A DNA stretch of 64,000 bases from Variovorax sp. EL159 (GTDB taxonomy: Bacteria; Pseudomonadota; Gammaproteobacteria; Burkholderiales; Burkholderiaceae_C), in assembly GCF_900100965.1 (NCBI RefSeq), contig NZ_FMUJ01000004.1, forward strand, positions 124,001-188,000, given 5' to 3'. The notes below the pieces were generated by a model, which did not search any database, was not told the origin of the DNA, and worked only from the letters and a program-made list of their open reading frames with translations. Of the stretch, positions 37,202 through 46,351 are shown piece after piece (within the stretch, counting starts at the first letter, position 1; each line of letters starts with the position of its first letter). A program made the position numbers and the translations under genes.

Positions 37202-38452
37202 ATGTCTTCTTCTTCCAACTCCCCGCGCCCGGGCGGCGACGAACCCGGCGCACGCGGCCCGCTTACCGGCGTTCGGGTCATCGACATCACGACCATCTTC
37301 ATGGGCCCCTCGGCCACGCAGATGCTCGGCGACCTCGGCGCCGACGTGATCAAGGTCGAATCGCCCGAAGGCGACGTGGTGCGCGGCATCGGCGCGCAGG
37401 GCCACCAGAAGATGGGCCCGCTGTTCCTGGGCATGAACCGCAACAAGCGCAGCATCGCACTCGACCTGAAATCGCCCGATGGCCGCGCCGCGCTGATCGA
37501 CCTCGTGCGCGACGCCGACGTGCTGACCTACAACGTGCGCCCGCAGGCCATGGAGCGCCTGGGCCTGGGCTACGAGACCCTTGCGGCCATCAACCCGCGC
37601 CTGCTCTACGTCGGCATGTTCGGCTTCTCGCAGCGCGGACGCCACGCCGCCAGCGCCGCCTTCGATGATCTCATCCAGGCCGCCTGCGCCCTGCCCCAGG
37701 CCATGGCCATGGGCAGCGCCGACGGCACGCCGCGCTACATGCCCATCACCATCGCCGACCGCTCGGTGGGCCTCTATGCCTTCGGCGTGATCAGCGCCGC
37801 GCTCTACGGCCGCGAACGCACCGGGCGCGGCCAACGCATCGACGTACCGATGTTCGAGACCATGGTGCCGCAGGTGCTGGGCGATCACCTCTACAACCAG
37901 ACCTTCGTGCCGCCGCAGGGCGACTTCGGCTACCCGCGCCTGCTCTCGCCCGAGCGCCGGCCCTACAAGACGCTCGACGGTCACGTCTGCTGCCTCATCT
38001 ACACCGACCTGCAGTGGCGCGCCTTCCTCGCGGCCATCGGCCAGCCGGCGCTGTTCGACACCGATCCGCGCTTTGCCGACATCCGCGTGCGCACGCGGCA
38101 CATCGACGCGCTCTACGCGATGGTCGGCGAAGCACTCGCCACGCGCACCACCGCCGAGTGCCAGGCACTGCTCGGTGGCACCGACATCCCCGTCTTTCCG
38201 ATGCACACCTTCGACACGCTGCTGGACGATGCCCATCTGCAGGACATCGGCTTCTTCAGCGAGATGGAGCACCCCGACGTCGGCCGCATCCGCCAGATGG
38301 CCGTGCCCAGCGAATGGTCCAGCACGCCGCCGGGCCCAGCCACGCCGCCCCCGCGCGTGGGCCAGCACAGCCGCGAAGTGCTGCGCGAAGCCGGCTACGA
38401 CGACGTGCGCATCGACGCCCTCATCCACAACGGCGCCGTGCGCGCATCCTGA
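37202..38452 (+). CDS. CaiB/BaiF-family CoA-transferase
   Basis: The 416-residue protein has the class III CoA-transferase pattern GVRVIDITTIFMGPSATQML, then GADVIKVESPEGD, NRNKRSIALDLKSPDGRA and AFDDLIQAACALPQ with the catalytic Asp. It moves CoA between acyl groups. ATG 37202 follows GAGG closely; a TTG at 37193 is less likely. Its stop overlaps the next ATG by one base (TGATG), so it heads a tightly coupled operon with two crotonase-fold genes, AtuA and a Bug protein. The CoA acceptor is not known. Confidence 0.9.
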   Translation: MSSSSNSPRPGGDEPGARGPLTGVRVIDITTIFMGPSATQMLGDLGADVIKVESPEGDVVRGIGAQGHQKMGPLFLGMNRNKRSIALDLKSPDGRAALIDLVRDADVLTYNVRPQAMERLGLGYETLAAINPRLLYVGMFGFSQRGRHAASAAFDDLIQAACALPQAMAMGSADGTPRYMPITIADRSVGLYAFGVISAALYGRERTGRGQRIDVPMFETMVPQVLGDHLYNQTFVPPQGDFGYPRLLSPERRPYKTLDGHVCCLIYTDLQWRAFLAAIGQPALFDTDPRFADIRVRTRHIDALYAMVGEALATRTTAECQALLGGTDIPVFPMHTFDTLLDDAHLQDIGFFSEMEHPDVGRIRQMAVPSEWSSTPPGPATPPPRVGQHSREVLREAGYDDVRIDALIHNGAVRAS

Positions 38453-39291
38453 TGACCACTTCCTCTTCTCCCTCCTCTTTCATCGCTTGCGACGTCGACG
38501 GCCACGTCGACACCATCGCACTCGACCGGACCGAACGCCGCAACGCCTTCGACCTCGAAATGCGCGCGCAGATGTTCGATGCGATCCGTGGCGCGGTCGA
38601 CAACCCGCAGGTGCGTGCCATCGTCCTCACCGGACGCGGTGGCCACTTCTGCGCGGGCGGCGACGTCAAGGGCATGCGCGAGATCGAACGCCTCGAAGCC
38701 GCTGCAGGCCGCCTTCGCATGAAGGATGCGCAGGCCGGCATGCGCCTGCTGATGCAGAGCGACAAGCCCGTCATCGCGGCCGTCGAAGGCTGTGCCTACG
38801 GCGGCGGCTTCGGCCTTGCGCTGGCGGCCGACATCGTGCTCGCCGCACCGAGCGCGCGCTTCTGCATGTCGTTCATGAAGGTCGGCCTTGTGCCCGACTG
38901 CGGCTCGCTCTTCACGCTCGCGCGCAGCATGGGCCTGAACCGCGCCAAGGCACTGATGCTGTCCGCACGCGAACTCGATGCGCAGACCGCGATGGACTGG
39001 GGCATCGTCCACGAAGTGATCGCCGCCGACGCTCTGCTGCCGCACGCACAGGCCATTGCCGCCGCCCTGGCAAACGGCCCCGCCACCGCCATCGCACTCA
39101 CCAAGCAGGGCCTGCAACGCACGCACGACAGCGACATGGACGCGATGTTCGAGTTCGAGGCCATGGCGCAAGGCCTCGCCTTCGCAACCGACGACCACCG
39201 CCAGGCCATCGACGACTTCACGCAGCGCCGGCCAGCACGCTTCCAGTGGCCCGCCGCGCCCACGCTTTCTTCCTCTTCTTCCACTTCTTGA
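38452..39291 (+). CDS. Crotonase-fold enoyl-CoA hydratase/isomerase-family protein (no canonical glutamates)
   Basis: The 279-residue protein has the crotonase oxyanion motifs GRGGHFCAGGDVKGMRE and GCAYGGGFGLALAADI. The positions of the two catalytic glutamates of enoyl-CoA hydratase are occupied by Gly (in GGGFGL) and Phe (in FCMSFMKVG). So it is unlikely to be a standard hydratase; isomerase, hydrolase or another crotonase chemistry is more likely. It starts directly on the CoA-transferase stop. The long serine-rich end is unusual. Confidence 0.83.
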   Translation: MTTSSSPSSFIACDVDGHVDTIALDRTERRNAFDLEMRAQMFDAIRGAVDNPQVRAIVLTGRGGHFCAGGDVKGMREIERLEAAAGRLRMKDAQAGMRLLMQSDKPVIAAVEGCAYGGGFGLALAADIVLAAPSARFCMSFMKVGLVPDCGSLFTLARSMGLNRAKALMLSARELDAQTAMDWGIVHEVIAADALLPHAQAIAAALANGPATAIALTKQGLQRTHDSDMDAMFEFEAMAQGLAFATDDHRQAIDDFTQRRPARFQWPAAPTLSSSSSTS

Positions 39292-39307
39292 ACCAAGGAC
39301 CCGACGC

Positions 39308-40093
39308 ATGACCGACACCGCTCCTGCCACCACCGAACTGCGCGAGGAAATGCGCGGGTCCGTGTTGTGGCTCACCATCGACCGCGAAGAGCGCCGCAAT
39401 GCCATCAGCCCCGGCGTGCTCGCGGGCCTGTCCGCCGCGCTCGCACGGGCCAACAGCGACACCGCCGTGCGCGCCGTCGTCATCACCGGCGCCGGCACGA
39501 AGGCCTTCTGCGCGGGCGCCGACCTGCAAAGCGGCAGCGCCTTCAAGTTCGATTATTCGCAGCCCTACCAGGGCTTCGCCAACCTCTTCCGGCAAGCGAA
39601 GCAATCGACAGTGCCGCTCATCGCGCGCGTCAACGGCGCCTGCATGGCCGGTGGCATGGGGATCATGGGCATGTGCGACATGGCGGTGGCCAGCAGCCAG
39701 GCCGTGTTCGGTTTGCCCGAGGTCAAGGTCGGCCTCTTTCCCGCGCAAGTGCTCAGCGTGCTCGGCGGCCTGCTGCCGCGCCGCGTGCTGTCCGAGATGT
39801 GCATCACCGGCGAGCCGATCACCGCCGCGCAGGCGCTCGAACACGGGCTCGTCAACCGCGTGAGCGACAATGTCGATGAAAGCGTCGACTGGCTGCTCGG
39901 CCGCATGCTCGACAAATCGCCCGCCGCCATCCGCCGCGGTCTCTACACGATGAAGAAGATCGAGGCCATGGCCTTCGAAGAGTCGATGGCCTTCACCGAA
40001 AGCCAGATCGCCCTCTTCGCCCTCACCGAAGACGCCACCGAAGGCCAGCTCGCCTTCCGCGAAAAGCGCAAGCCGCAATGGAGTGGCCGATGA
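39308..40093 (+). CDS. Enoyl-CoA hydratase/isomerase-family protein
   Basis: The 261-residue protein has the crotonase motifs GAGTKAFCAGADLQSGS and NGACMAGGMGIMGMCDMA. The first hydratase glutamate is replaced by Gly in GGMGIMG, while the second is present in FGLPEVKVGLFP. One-glutamate enzymes of this kind include isomerases and some hydratases of branched or aromatic CoA. Its stop overlaps the AtuA ATG (ATGA). It works with the neighbouring CoA-transferase in what looks like a CoA-dependent degradation pathway. Confidence 0.87.
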   Translation: MTDTAPATTELREEMRGSVLWLTIDREERRNAISPGVLAGLSAALARANSDTAVRAVVITGAGTKAFCAGADLQSGSAFKFDYSQPYQGFANLFRQAKQSTVPLIARVNGACMAGGMGIMGMCDMAVASSQAVFGLPEVKVGLFPAQVLSVLGGLLPRRVLSEMCITGEPITAAQALEHGLVNRVSDNVDESVDWLLGRMLDKSPAAIRRGLYTMKKIEAMAFEESMAFTESQIALFALTEDATEGQLAFREKRKPQWSGR

Positions 40094-41925
40094 ACAGCAG
40101 CAACACAAGCAACAACGACAAGGACCGCATCGTCCGCATCGGCGGCGCCTCGGGCTTCTGGGGCGACAGCAGCGTCGGTGCGCCGCAGCTCGTGGCCAGT
40201 GGGCAGATCGACTACCTCGTGTTCGACTATCTCGCCGAACTCACCATGTCGATCCTTGCGGGTGCGCGGCTCAAGAAGCCCGAGCTGGGCTATGCCACCG
40301 ACTTCGTGTCGGTCGCGATGAAGGCCGTGCTCAAGGACGTGGTGAAGCAAGGCATCCGCGTCGTGAGCAATGCAGGCGGCGTCAATCCACAAGGCTGCGC
40401 CGATGCATTGGCCGCGCTCGCGGCAGAGCAAGGCATCGCACTGAAGATCGCCGTGGTGAGCGGCGACGACGTGTCGCCCCTGCTGCCCGAACTGCGTCAA
40501 TCGCAACCGCCGGTGCGCGAACTGCAAAGCGGCGTCGCCCTGCCCGAACGCGTGCTCACCGCCAACGCTTACCTCGGCGCACGGCCCGTGCAGGCCGCGC
40601 TCGATGCTGGCGCGCAAGTGGTCATCACCGGCCGCTGCGTCGACTCCGCCGTCACGCTCGGCGTGCTGATGCACGAGTTCGGCTGGCAGCCCGGCGACCA
40701 CGACCTGCTGGCGGCAGGCAGCCTCGCGGGCCACATCATCGAATGCGGCTGCCAGGCCACGGGCGGCCTTCACACCGACTGGGACACCGTGCCCGACTGG
40801 CCCCACATCGGCTACCCCATCGTCGAATGCAAGGCCGACGGCAGCTTCGTCGTCACCAAGCCCGCGGGCACCGGCGGCAAGCTCACGCCCGCGGTGGTGG
40901 GCGAGCAATTGCTCTACGAGATCGGCGACCCTGCCGCGTACCTGCTGCCCGACGTGGTGGCCGACTTCACGCAGGTGCGCATCGCGCAGGCTGGCGAACA
41001 CCGCGTGACGGTGCACGGCGCGCGCGGCCGCGCACCGACGGCCACCTACAAGGTGTGCGCCACGTACGTCGACGGCTTCAAGACCTCCGCGCAACTCACC
41101 ATCGTGGGCTTCGATGCGGTGGCGAAGGCCCGGCGCACGGGCGAGGCGATCCTTGCGCGCACGGGCGAACTGTTCGCGCAATACGGATTCGGCCCCTACA
41201 GCGGCACGCAGCTCGAAGTGCTCGGTGCCGAGTCCTGCTACGGACCCCACGCACAAGCCACGCAAACGCGCGAAGCCATCTTGCGGCTCGCGGTGACGCA
41301 TCCGCGCAAGGAAGCACTGGAACTCTTCGCGCGCGAGGTCGCGCCGGCCGGCACGTCATGGGCTCCGGGCACCACCGGATCGGGCGGCGGGCGTGCATCG
41401 GTGTCGCCATCGATACGGCAGTACGCCTTCCTGCTCGACAAGGGCCGCGTGCAAGCGCGCGTTGTGCTCGATGGTGCACAAGTCGATGTGCCGCAGGCAC
41501 AGGCTTCATCGAACAACGACGCACCACGCGCGACGAACACAGCAGCGCCCGCGCCAGCCGTCGCAACAACCGACACCGCCGACAGCATCGAAGTCCCGCT
41601 GATCCGCCTCGCGTGGGCGCGCAGCGGCGACAAGGGCGACACCTCGAACATCGGCGTCATCGCGCGCCACCCCGCGTTGCTGCCACTGCTGCGCGAGCAA
41701 CTCACCGAGGCCCGCGTCGCCGAGTGGCTCGCGCATCTGGTGAAGGGCCGCGTCACGCGCTACGACGTGCCCGGCATCGACGCCTTCAACTTCGTCTGCG
41801 AACAGGCGTTGGGCGGCGGTGGCATGGCGTCGCTGCGCAACGATCCGCTCGGCAAAGGCATGGGGCAGATCCTGCTCGCGGTGCCGGTGCGCGTGAGCAC
41901 GGCCTTGCTCGCTTTGCTGCCATGA
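40090..41925 (+). CDS. Acyclic terpene utilization AtuA-family protein
   Basis: The 611-residue protein matches AtuA (DUF1446) from RIGGASGFWGDSSVGAPQLV through VVSNAGGVNPQGCADALAAL, with the conserved GRCVDSAVTLGVLMHEF and GCQATGGLHTDW. A C-terminal AtuA-like domain starts near residue 500 (RLAWARSGDKGDTSNIGVIA), after a low-complexity linker. Fused AtuA plus C-terminal domain is common. The first ATG at 40078 is not used; 40090 has GGAG at six bases and forms the ATGA overlap. Function in citronellol/geraniol or leucine pathways is known only for Pseudomonas; there is no carboxylase here. Confidence 0.9.
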   Translation: MNSSNTSNNDKDRIVRIGGASGFWGDSSVGAPQLVASGQIDYLVFDYLAELTMSILAGARLKKPELGYATDFVSVAMKAVLKDVVKQGIRVVSNAGGVNPQGCADALAALAAEQGIALKIAVVSGDDVSPLLPELRQSQPPVRELQSGVALPERVLTANAYLGARPVQAALDAGAQVVITGRCVDSAVTLGVLMHEFGWQPGDHDLLAAGSLAGHIIECGCQATGGLHTDWDTVPDWPHIGYPIVECKADGSFVVTKPAGTGGKLTPAVVGEQLLYEIGDPAAYLLPDVVADFTQVRIAQAGEHRVTVHGARGRAPTATYKVCATYVDGFKTSAQLTIVGFDAVAKARRTGEAILARTGELFAQYGFGPYSGTQLEVLGAESCYGPHAQATQTREAILRLAVTHPRKEALELFAREVAPAGTSWAPGTTGSGGGRASVSPSIRQYAFLLDKGRVQARVVLDGAQVDVPQAQASSNNDAPRATNTAAPAPAVATTDTADSIEVPLIRLAWARSGDKGDTSNIGVIARHPALLPLLREQLTEARVAEWLAHLVKGRVTRYDVPGIDAFNFVCEQALGGGGMASLRNDPLGKGMGQILLAVPVRVSTALLALLP

Positions 41926-42926
41926 ACACCGCGCACCTCCAGCGGCGCCGGCTCGTGCTCGGCTGCACCGCAGCAGCGGCCGCTGCTGCAACGCTCGGTG
42001 CGCCACTGCATGCCTTCGCGCAATCGGCGTGGCCCACCAAGCCCATCCGCCTCATCGTCTCCTTCAGTACCGGCAGCGGCAACGACACCATCGCGCGCGA
42101 ACTCGCGATCGCCATGACGCAGAGCCTCGGCCAGAGCGTGGTGGTGGAAAACCGTGGCGGCGGTGGCGGCGTGATCGGCACCGAGGCCGTCGCCAAGGCC
42201 CCGCCCGATGGCTACACCATCGGCCTGGGCACCAGCTCGCAGCTCGTGATGAACGTGGGCCTGTACCGCTCGCTGCCTTTCGATGTCGAGAAAGACCTGC
42301 ATGCCATCGGCCTCGTCTCGCGCACGCCGCTCGTGCTGGTGGGCAGCGCGGACATGCCCGGCACTCTGAAGGAACTCATCGCGCTCGCAAAGGCCAAGCC
42401 GGGGCAGATCAGCTACGGCTCGGGCGGGCCGGGCTCCATCAGCCACATCGTCGGCGAAGCTTTCGCGAAGGCCGCGGGCGTGCAACTGCTGCACGTGCCC
42501 TACAAGGGCAACGGCGCCGCGCTGGTCGACCTCTCGGGTGGCCATGTGCAGTTGCTGTTCGACGGCCTGATCTCGACCACGCCACTCGCCAAGCAGGGCA
42601 AGCTGAAGATGCTCGCGATCTCGGGCGACAAGCGCAGCCCGATGGCCCCCACGCTGCCCACTTTCGCCGAACAGGGCCTGCGCGACTACGAGGCCTACAC
42701 ATGGAACGACCTGATGGCGCCTGCGGGTACGCCGCCGGAGGTGCTCGCCAGGCTGAACACTGCGCTCAATCAGGCACTGGCGTTGCCGGCCGTGCAGGCA
42801 CGGCTTGCGCAGGGTGCCTCCGATCCGCTCGGGCCCACGACGCCCGCGCAGGCCGAAGCCTATGGCCGGGCTGAACGTGCGCGGTGGGTTCCGTTCATCC
42901 GGTCGCTGCACATCGACAATCCGTAG
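41922..42926 (+). CDS. Bug-family periplasmic solute-binding protein, operon-encoded
   Basis: The 334-residue protein has a signal peptide ending near HAFAQ and the Bug motifs WPTKPIRLIVSFSTGSGNDT, SVVVENRGGGGGVIGTEAVA and PPDGYTIGLG. Its ATG overlaps the AtuA stop (ATGA). Being in one operon with CoA-activating enzymes, it may carry the same substrate to the cell. No tripartite permease gene is in this operon, so it may use a shared TctAB elsewhere. The twin repeat element begins just after it. Confidence 0.9.
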   Translation: MNTAHLQRRRLVLGCTAAAAAAATLGAPLHAFAQSAWPTKPIRLIVSFSTGSGNDTIARELAIAMTQSLGQSVVVENRGGGGGVIGTEAVAKAPPDGYTIGLGTSSQLVMNVGLYRSLPFDVEKDLHAIGLVSRTPLVLVGSADMPGTLKELIALAKAKPGQISYGSGGPGSISHIVGEAFAKAAGVQLLHVPYKGNGAALVDLSGGHVQLLFDGLISTTPLAKQGKLKMLAISGDKRSPMAPTLPTFAEQGLRDYEAYTWNDLMAPAGTPPEVLARLNTALNQALALPAVQARLAQGASDPLGPTTPAQAEAYGRAERARWVPFIRSLHIDNP

Positions 42927-42974
42927 GATGACTTTCTGTTCTTCCATTCGTCGGGTTGTGTTTGGAGTGCGCTG

Positions 42975-43234
42975 TTCAGGGCGCGCTCACGCCGAAGGGG
43001 TACCTTGCTCCGCGAATTTCCCCCGGCCTGCGGCCTCCTCCTTTATTTCGCTGCGCAAGGCACCCCATCAGCGTGATCGTTGGGCAGTGCAGTTGTTGAT
43101 CGGCGAGCACCAGAGCAGCGCTCACTGTGCACAGGGCACCGGGTGCTCCCCGCAGCGAAATAAAGGAGGAGGGGCGCAGCCCCGGGGGACATTCGCGGAG
43201 GGGAGCACCCGGTGTCCTGTGCACGCGCCCTGAA
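42975..43234. repeat. Composite twin hairpin element (260 bases), copy C
   Basis: TTCAGGGCGCG (42975-42985) and CGCGCCCTGAA (43224-43234) bound the unit, exactly as in the copy at 25.34-25.59 kb. C1 (42988-43075) has arms CACGCCGA/TCAGCGTG and GGGGT, CCTTGC / GCAAGG, CCCC. C2 (43127-43224), in inverse orientation, has arms GTGCACAGG / CCTGTGCAC. The linker holds GTTGATC (43095-43101), the reverse of the GATCAAC of copies A and B. It lies between the AtuA operon and the GntR gene. Confidence 0.85.
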
Positions 43235-43281
43235 GAAAGCCCCGAGCAAGAGCCCAACCACCAAAGCAGTTGAAGACCGAC

Positions 43282-44100
43282 ATGAACCCCACAGCCCCGC
43301 CCCCCTCTTCCCCTATCGGCGGCGAGCACGGCGCGGGCGTCACGCAGTACCTGCAGCTCGCCAGCGTGCTGCGCCACCGCATCACACACGGTGAGCTGCA
43401 AAGCGGCCAGCAACTGCCGACCGTCGCGCAGCTCGCGGCCGACTACAAGCTGGCGCGCGTCACCGTGCGGCAGGCTTATGGCGTGCTGGCACGCGAGGGC
43501 CTCCTCACCAGCCAGCGCGGGCGCGGCACCTTCGTCTCGGCGCAGCCCTCCACGGGCGCCGATCCTCTGCTGCTGCGCAACGCCATCAACGACCCGCGTG
43601 CGCGCGACATCCGCTTCGACATCCTCGAACAGCGCCGCCAGCAACCATTGCCCGAAGGCCTGGCACGCGGTGGCGCCACCTACGCCGACTACGCCTTCAT
43701 CCGCAAGATCCACGTGCACGGCGGCGAGCCCTTCTGCCTCGTCGAGATCCACGTCGCGTCGGAAATCCACGCGCTCTTTCCGCCCGATGGCGAGCAGCAC
43801 CACAAGATCGCCTACCTGCTCGACACCTACGCCGCCGACCGCATGCACAAGGTGCAGCAGACGCTCACGGTCGCACCGGCGGACCTGCTGCTCGCGCAGT
43901 ACCTGCGCTGCTCCTTTGCCACGCCCATCGCCCACATGGAGCGCCGCATCTTCGACACGCAGGGCCGCATCGCGCTCGCCGGGCGCTTCTGGTACCGGGG
44001 CGACCGCTTCGTGTCCGACGTCGAGATGCCCTTCGACACCTGGGCCAACTACCACGGCGCGCTGATCCCCGAGGCGTTGGCGCTCCCGCCGAACGCCTAG
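43282..44100 (+). CDS. GntR-family (HutC/UTRA-type) regulator
   Basis: The 272-residue protein has a GntR winged helix (SGQQLPTVAQLAADYKLARV, then GRGTFVS) and a UTRA ligand domain from about residue 115 to the end, with ADYAFIRKIHVHGGEPFCLV. It is downstream of the AtuA operon and upstream of the Old Yellow Enzyme gene in the same direction, separated from each by a repeat or 85 bases. It probably controls the upstream CoA operon, by analogy with other GntR-linked catabolic sets; the ligand is unknown. ATG 43282 is preferred over TTG 43270. Confidence 0.88.
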   Translation: MNPTAPPPSSPIGGEHGAGVTQYLQLASVLRHRITHGELQSGQQLPTVAQLAADYKLARVTVRQAYGVLAREGLLTSQRGRGTFVSAQPSTGADPLLLRNAINDPRARDIRFDILEQRRQQPLPEGLARGGATYADYAFIRKIHVHGGEPFCLVEIHVASEIHALFPPDGEQHHKIAYLLDTYAADRMHKVQQTLTVAPADLLLAQYLRCSFATPIAHMERRIFDTQGRIALAGRFWYRGDRFVSDVEMPFDTWANYHGALIPEALALPPNA

Positions 44101-44184
44101 CACCAACCGGACAACCCCGTCGCAGCAGGGTTGAGGCCCCGGGCTTAGCCTTCGGCCTGTTTTCACTTCCTTTGCTCTCACACG

Positions 44185-45288
44185 ATGTCAACCCTCTTCG
44201 ACCCCGTACAGGCCGGCGACCTGAAGCTCGCCAATCGCATCGTGATGGCGCCGCTGACGCGCAACCGCTCGCCCAATGCGATTCCGCCCGACATCGCCGC
44301 CACCTACTACAGCCAGCGCGCCACGGCCGGCCTGCTCATCACCGAAGCCACCGCCATCAGCCACCAGGGCCAGGGCTATGCCGACGTGCCCGGCCTCTAC
44401 GGCACCGAGCAGCTGGACTCCTGGAAGCGCGTGACCGACGCCGTGCATGCCAAGGGCGGCAAGATCGTCGTGCAGCTGTGGCACGTGGGCCGCGTCTCGC
44501 ACACCGAACTGCAACCCGATGGCGGAAAGCCCGTCGCGCCCTCGGCCATCACCGCCAAGACCAAGACCGTGCTCATCAAGGACGGCGTGCCGACCTTCGT
44601 CGAGACCTCCGAGCCACGCGCGCTCGACGCCGGTGAACTGCCCGGCATCGTCCACGCCTATGCGGTCGCAGCCCGCAGCGCGGTCGAAACCGCCGGCTTC
44701 GACGGCGTCGAAGTGCACGGCGCCAACGGCTACCTGCTCGACCAGTTCCTGAAAGACGGCAGCAACAAGCGCACCGACGACTACGGCGGCTCCATCGAGA
44801 ACCGCGCGCGCCTGCTGCTCGAAGCCACGCGCGCCGTGGTCGACGCCATCGGTGGCGGCAAGACCGGCATCCGCCTGTCGCCCGTCACGCCGGCCAACGA
44901 CGTGCACGACAGCAACCCTCAGCCGCTCTTCACCTATGTGGTCAAGCAGCTCGCCAAGCTCAACCTGGCCTACATCCACATCATCGAAGGCGCCACCGGC
45001 GGCCCGCGCGAAATCGAAGACCGCCCCTTCGACTACGAAGCCCTCAAGGCCGCGTACCGCGAAGCCGGCGGCAAGGGCGCATGGATGGTCAACAACGGCT
45101 ACGACCGACCGCTGGCGGAAGAAGCATTGAAGGAAGGCGACGACCTCGTGGCCTTCGGCAAGCCCTTCATCTCCAACCCCGACCTCGTGCGCCGCCTTCG
45201 CGAGAACGCACCGCTGAACGAGCTCGACAAGGCCACGATGTACGGCGGCGGCGCGAAGGGCTACACGGACTATCCGGCACTGGCCTGA
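44185..45288 (+). CDS. Old Yellow Enzyme / N-ethylmaleimide reductase-like flavoprotein
   Basis: The 367-residue protein matches NemA-type alkene reductases: MAPLTRNRSPNAIPPDIAAT, WHVGRVSH with the active-site His, GVEVHGANGYLLDQFLKDGS and NKRTDDYGGSIENRARLLLE. It reduces activated double bonds or nitro compounds using NADPH and FMN. The gene follows the GntR gene with 85 bases between. ATG 44185 is supported. A TetR-type nemR neighbour, common elsewhere, is absent here. Confidence 0.92.
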   Translation: MSTLFDPVQAGDLKLANRIVMAPLTRNRSPNAIPPDIAATYYSQRATAGLLITEATAISHQGQGYADVPGLYGTEQLDSWKRVTDAVHAKGGKIVVQLWHVGRVSHTELQPDGGKPVAPSAITAKTKTVLIKDGVPTFVETSEPRALDAGELPGIVHAYAVAARSAVETAGFDGVEVHGANGYLLDQFLKDGSNKRTDDYGGSIENRARLLLEATRAVVDAIGGGKTGIRLSPVTPANDVHDSNPQPLFTYVVKQLAKLNLAYIHIIEGATGGPREIEDRPFDYEALKAAYREAGGKGAWMVNNGYDRPLAEEALKEGDDLVAFGKPFISNPDLVRRLRENAPLNELDKATMYGGGAKGYTDYPALA

Positions 45289-45387
45289 CAAGGCCCCGCG
45301 GGCGCTGCCCAGGCGCCGCGGATGTGAAATGGGCCATGGCAAGATGCGGCGACGCATCCGTCTTCCGACCGAAGAGAAAGAAACGCC

Positions 45388-45873
45388 ATGGCCCGCATCG
45401 AACAACGACTGGCCGCACTCGGCCTCGTGCTCCCGCCCACCGTCACGCCGCCACCCGGCGTGGTGCTGCCCTTTCAGTTCGTGCGCATGGCCGGCAGCCG
45501 TGCGCTGATCTCGGGCCACGGCCCGCTCAACGCCGACGGCACCATCGCCGCGCCACTGGGCAAGCTGGGCCGTGAACTGACCGTCGAGCAGGGCTACGCG
45601 GCCGCGCGCCTCACGGCACTGGCCATGCTCGGCAGCCTGCAGCGCGCACTCGGCGATCTCGATCGCATCACCGCATGGACGCGCGTGTTCGGCATGGTCG
45701 CTTCGGCGCCCGGCTTCGACAGGCAGCCTGCCGTCATCAACGGTTTTTCAGACCTCATCCTCGAACTCTTCGGCCCCGATATCGGCGCCCATGCGCGCAG
45801 CGCCGTGGGCATGGCGGAGCTGCCGTTCAACATCCCGGTCGAGATCGAAGGCGAAGTGGAATTCGCGGCATGA
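45388..45873 (+). CDS. RidA-family (YjgF-like) protein
   Basis: The 161-residue protein resembles YjgF/RidA: VTPPPGVVLPFQFVRMAGSR (variant), HGPLNADGTIAAPLGKLG and the C-terminal block HARSAVGMAELPFNIPVEIE. RidA hydrolyses reactive enamines and imines from amino acid catabolism. Its stop overlaps the GNAT ATG (ATGA), so they are coupled. Its longer N-terminus (about 25 residues) is typical of the YjgF_endoribonc subgroup. Confidence 0.87.
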   Translation: MARIEQRLAALGLVLPPTVTPPPGVVLPFQFVRMAGSRALISGHGPLNADGTIAAPLGKLGRELTVEQGYAAARLTALAMLGSLQRALGDLDRITAWTRVFGMVASAPGFDRQPAVINGFSDLILELFGPDIGAHARSAVGMAELPFNIPVEIEGEVEFAA

Positions 45874-46340
45874 AGAGCCCCGCCACCTGGACCTTGCGGC
45901 GCGCGGATGCCGCCGATGCCGATGCGGTTGCCGCGTGCGCCATCGAAGCCTTCCGTACCTACATCCCGCGCCTGAGCCTCACGCCGACCCCGATGACGAA
46001 GGACTACGGCGCGGCCATCGCGAACGCGCAGGTGTGGGTCGCCACGCAGCAGCAACAACAACAGCAGGTGGTGGCCGCGCTGGTGCTCGACATCACCGAC
46101 GAAGGCTTCCTGGTCGACGTGATTGCCGTGCTCCCGCAGCACCAGGGCACAGGCGTCGGCCGCGCGCTGCTCGAACTTGCGGAGCGCGAGGCACGACGGC
46201 AGGGCCACGATTCGATCTACCTCTTCACCAACGAGAAGATGACCGAGAACCGCGCGCTCTACGAACGCATCGGCTATGTCGAATACAAGCGGCTCGTGCT
46301 CGAGCAACGCACACGCGTCTTTCTGCGCAAGCGGCTGTGA
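45870..46340 (+). CDS. GNAT-family N-acetyltransferase
   Basis: The 156-residue protein has the GNAT acetyl-CoA loop VIAVLPQHQGTGVGRALLEL and a strand with LFTNEKMTENRALYERIGYV. A run of seven glutamines (residues 60-66) is a loop feature with no known role. Substrate unknown. The start is set by the ATGA overlap with RidA. The next gene begins eleven bases after its stop, so RidA, GNAT and the VOC-DUF4440 gene form one operon. Confidence 0.87.
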   Translation: MKSPATWTLRRADAADADAVAACAIEAFRTYIPRLSLTPTPMTKDYGAAIANAQVWVATQQQQQQQVVAALVLDITDEGFLVDVIAVLPQHQGTGVGRALLELAEREARRQGHDSIYLFTNEKMTENRALYERIGYVEYKRLVLEQRTRVFLRKRL

Positions 46341-46351
46341 CCTTCAACACC

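Noticed and set aside
40078..40089. First ATG of the AtuA-like gene
   Set aside because: No ribosome site; ATG 40090 has one and forms the usual ATGA coupling.
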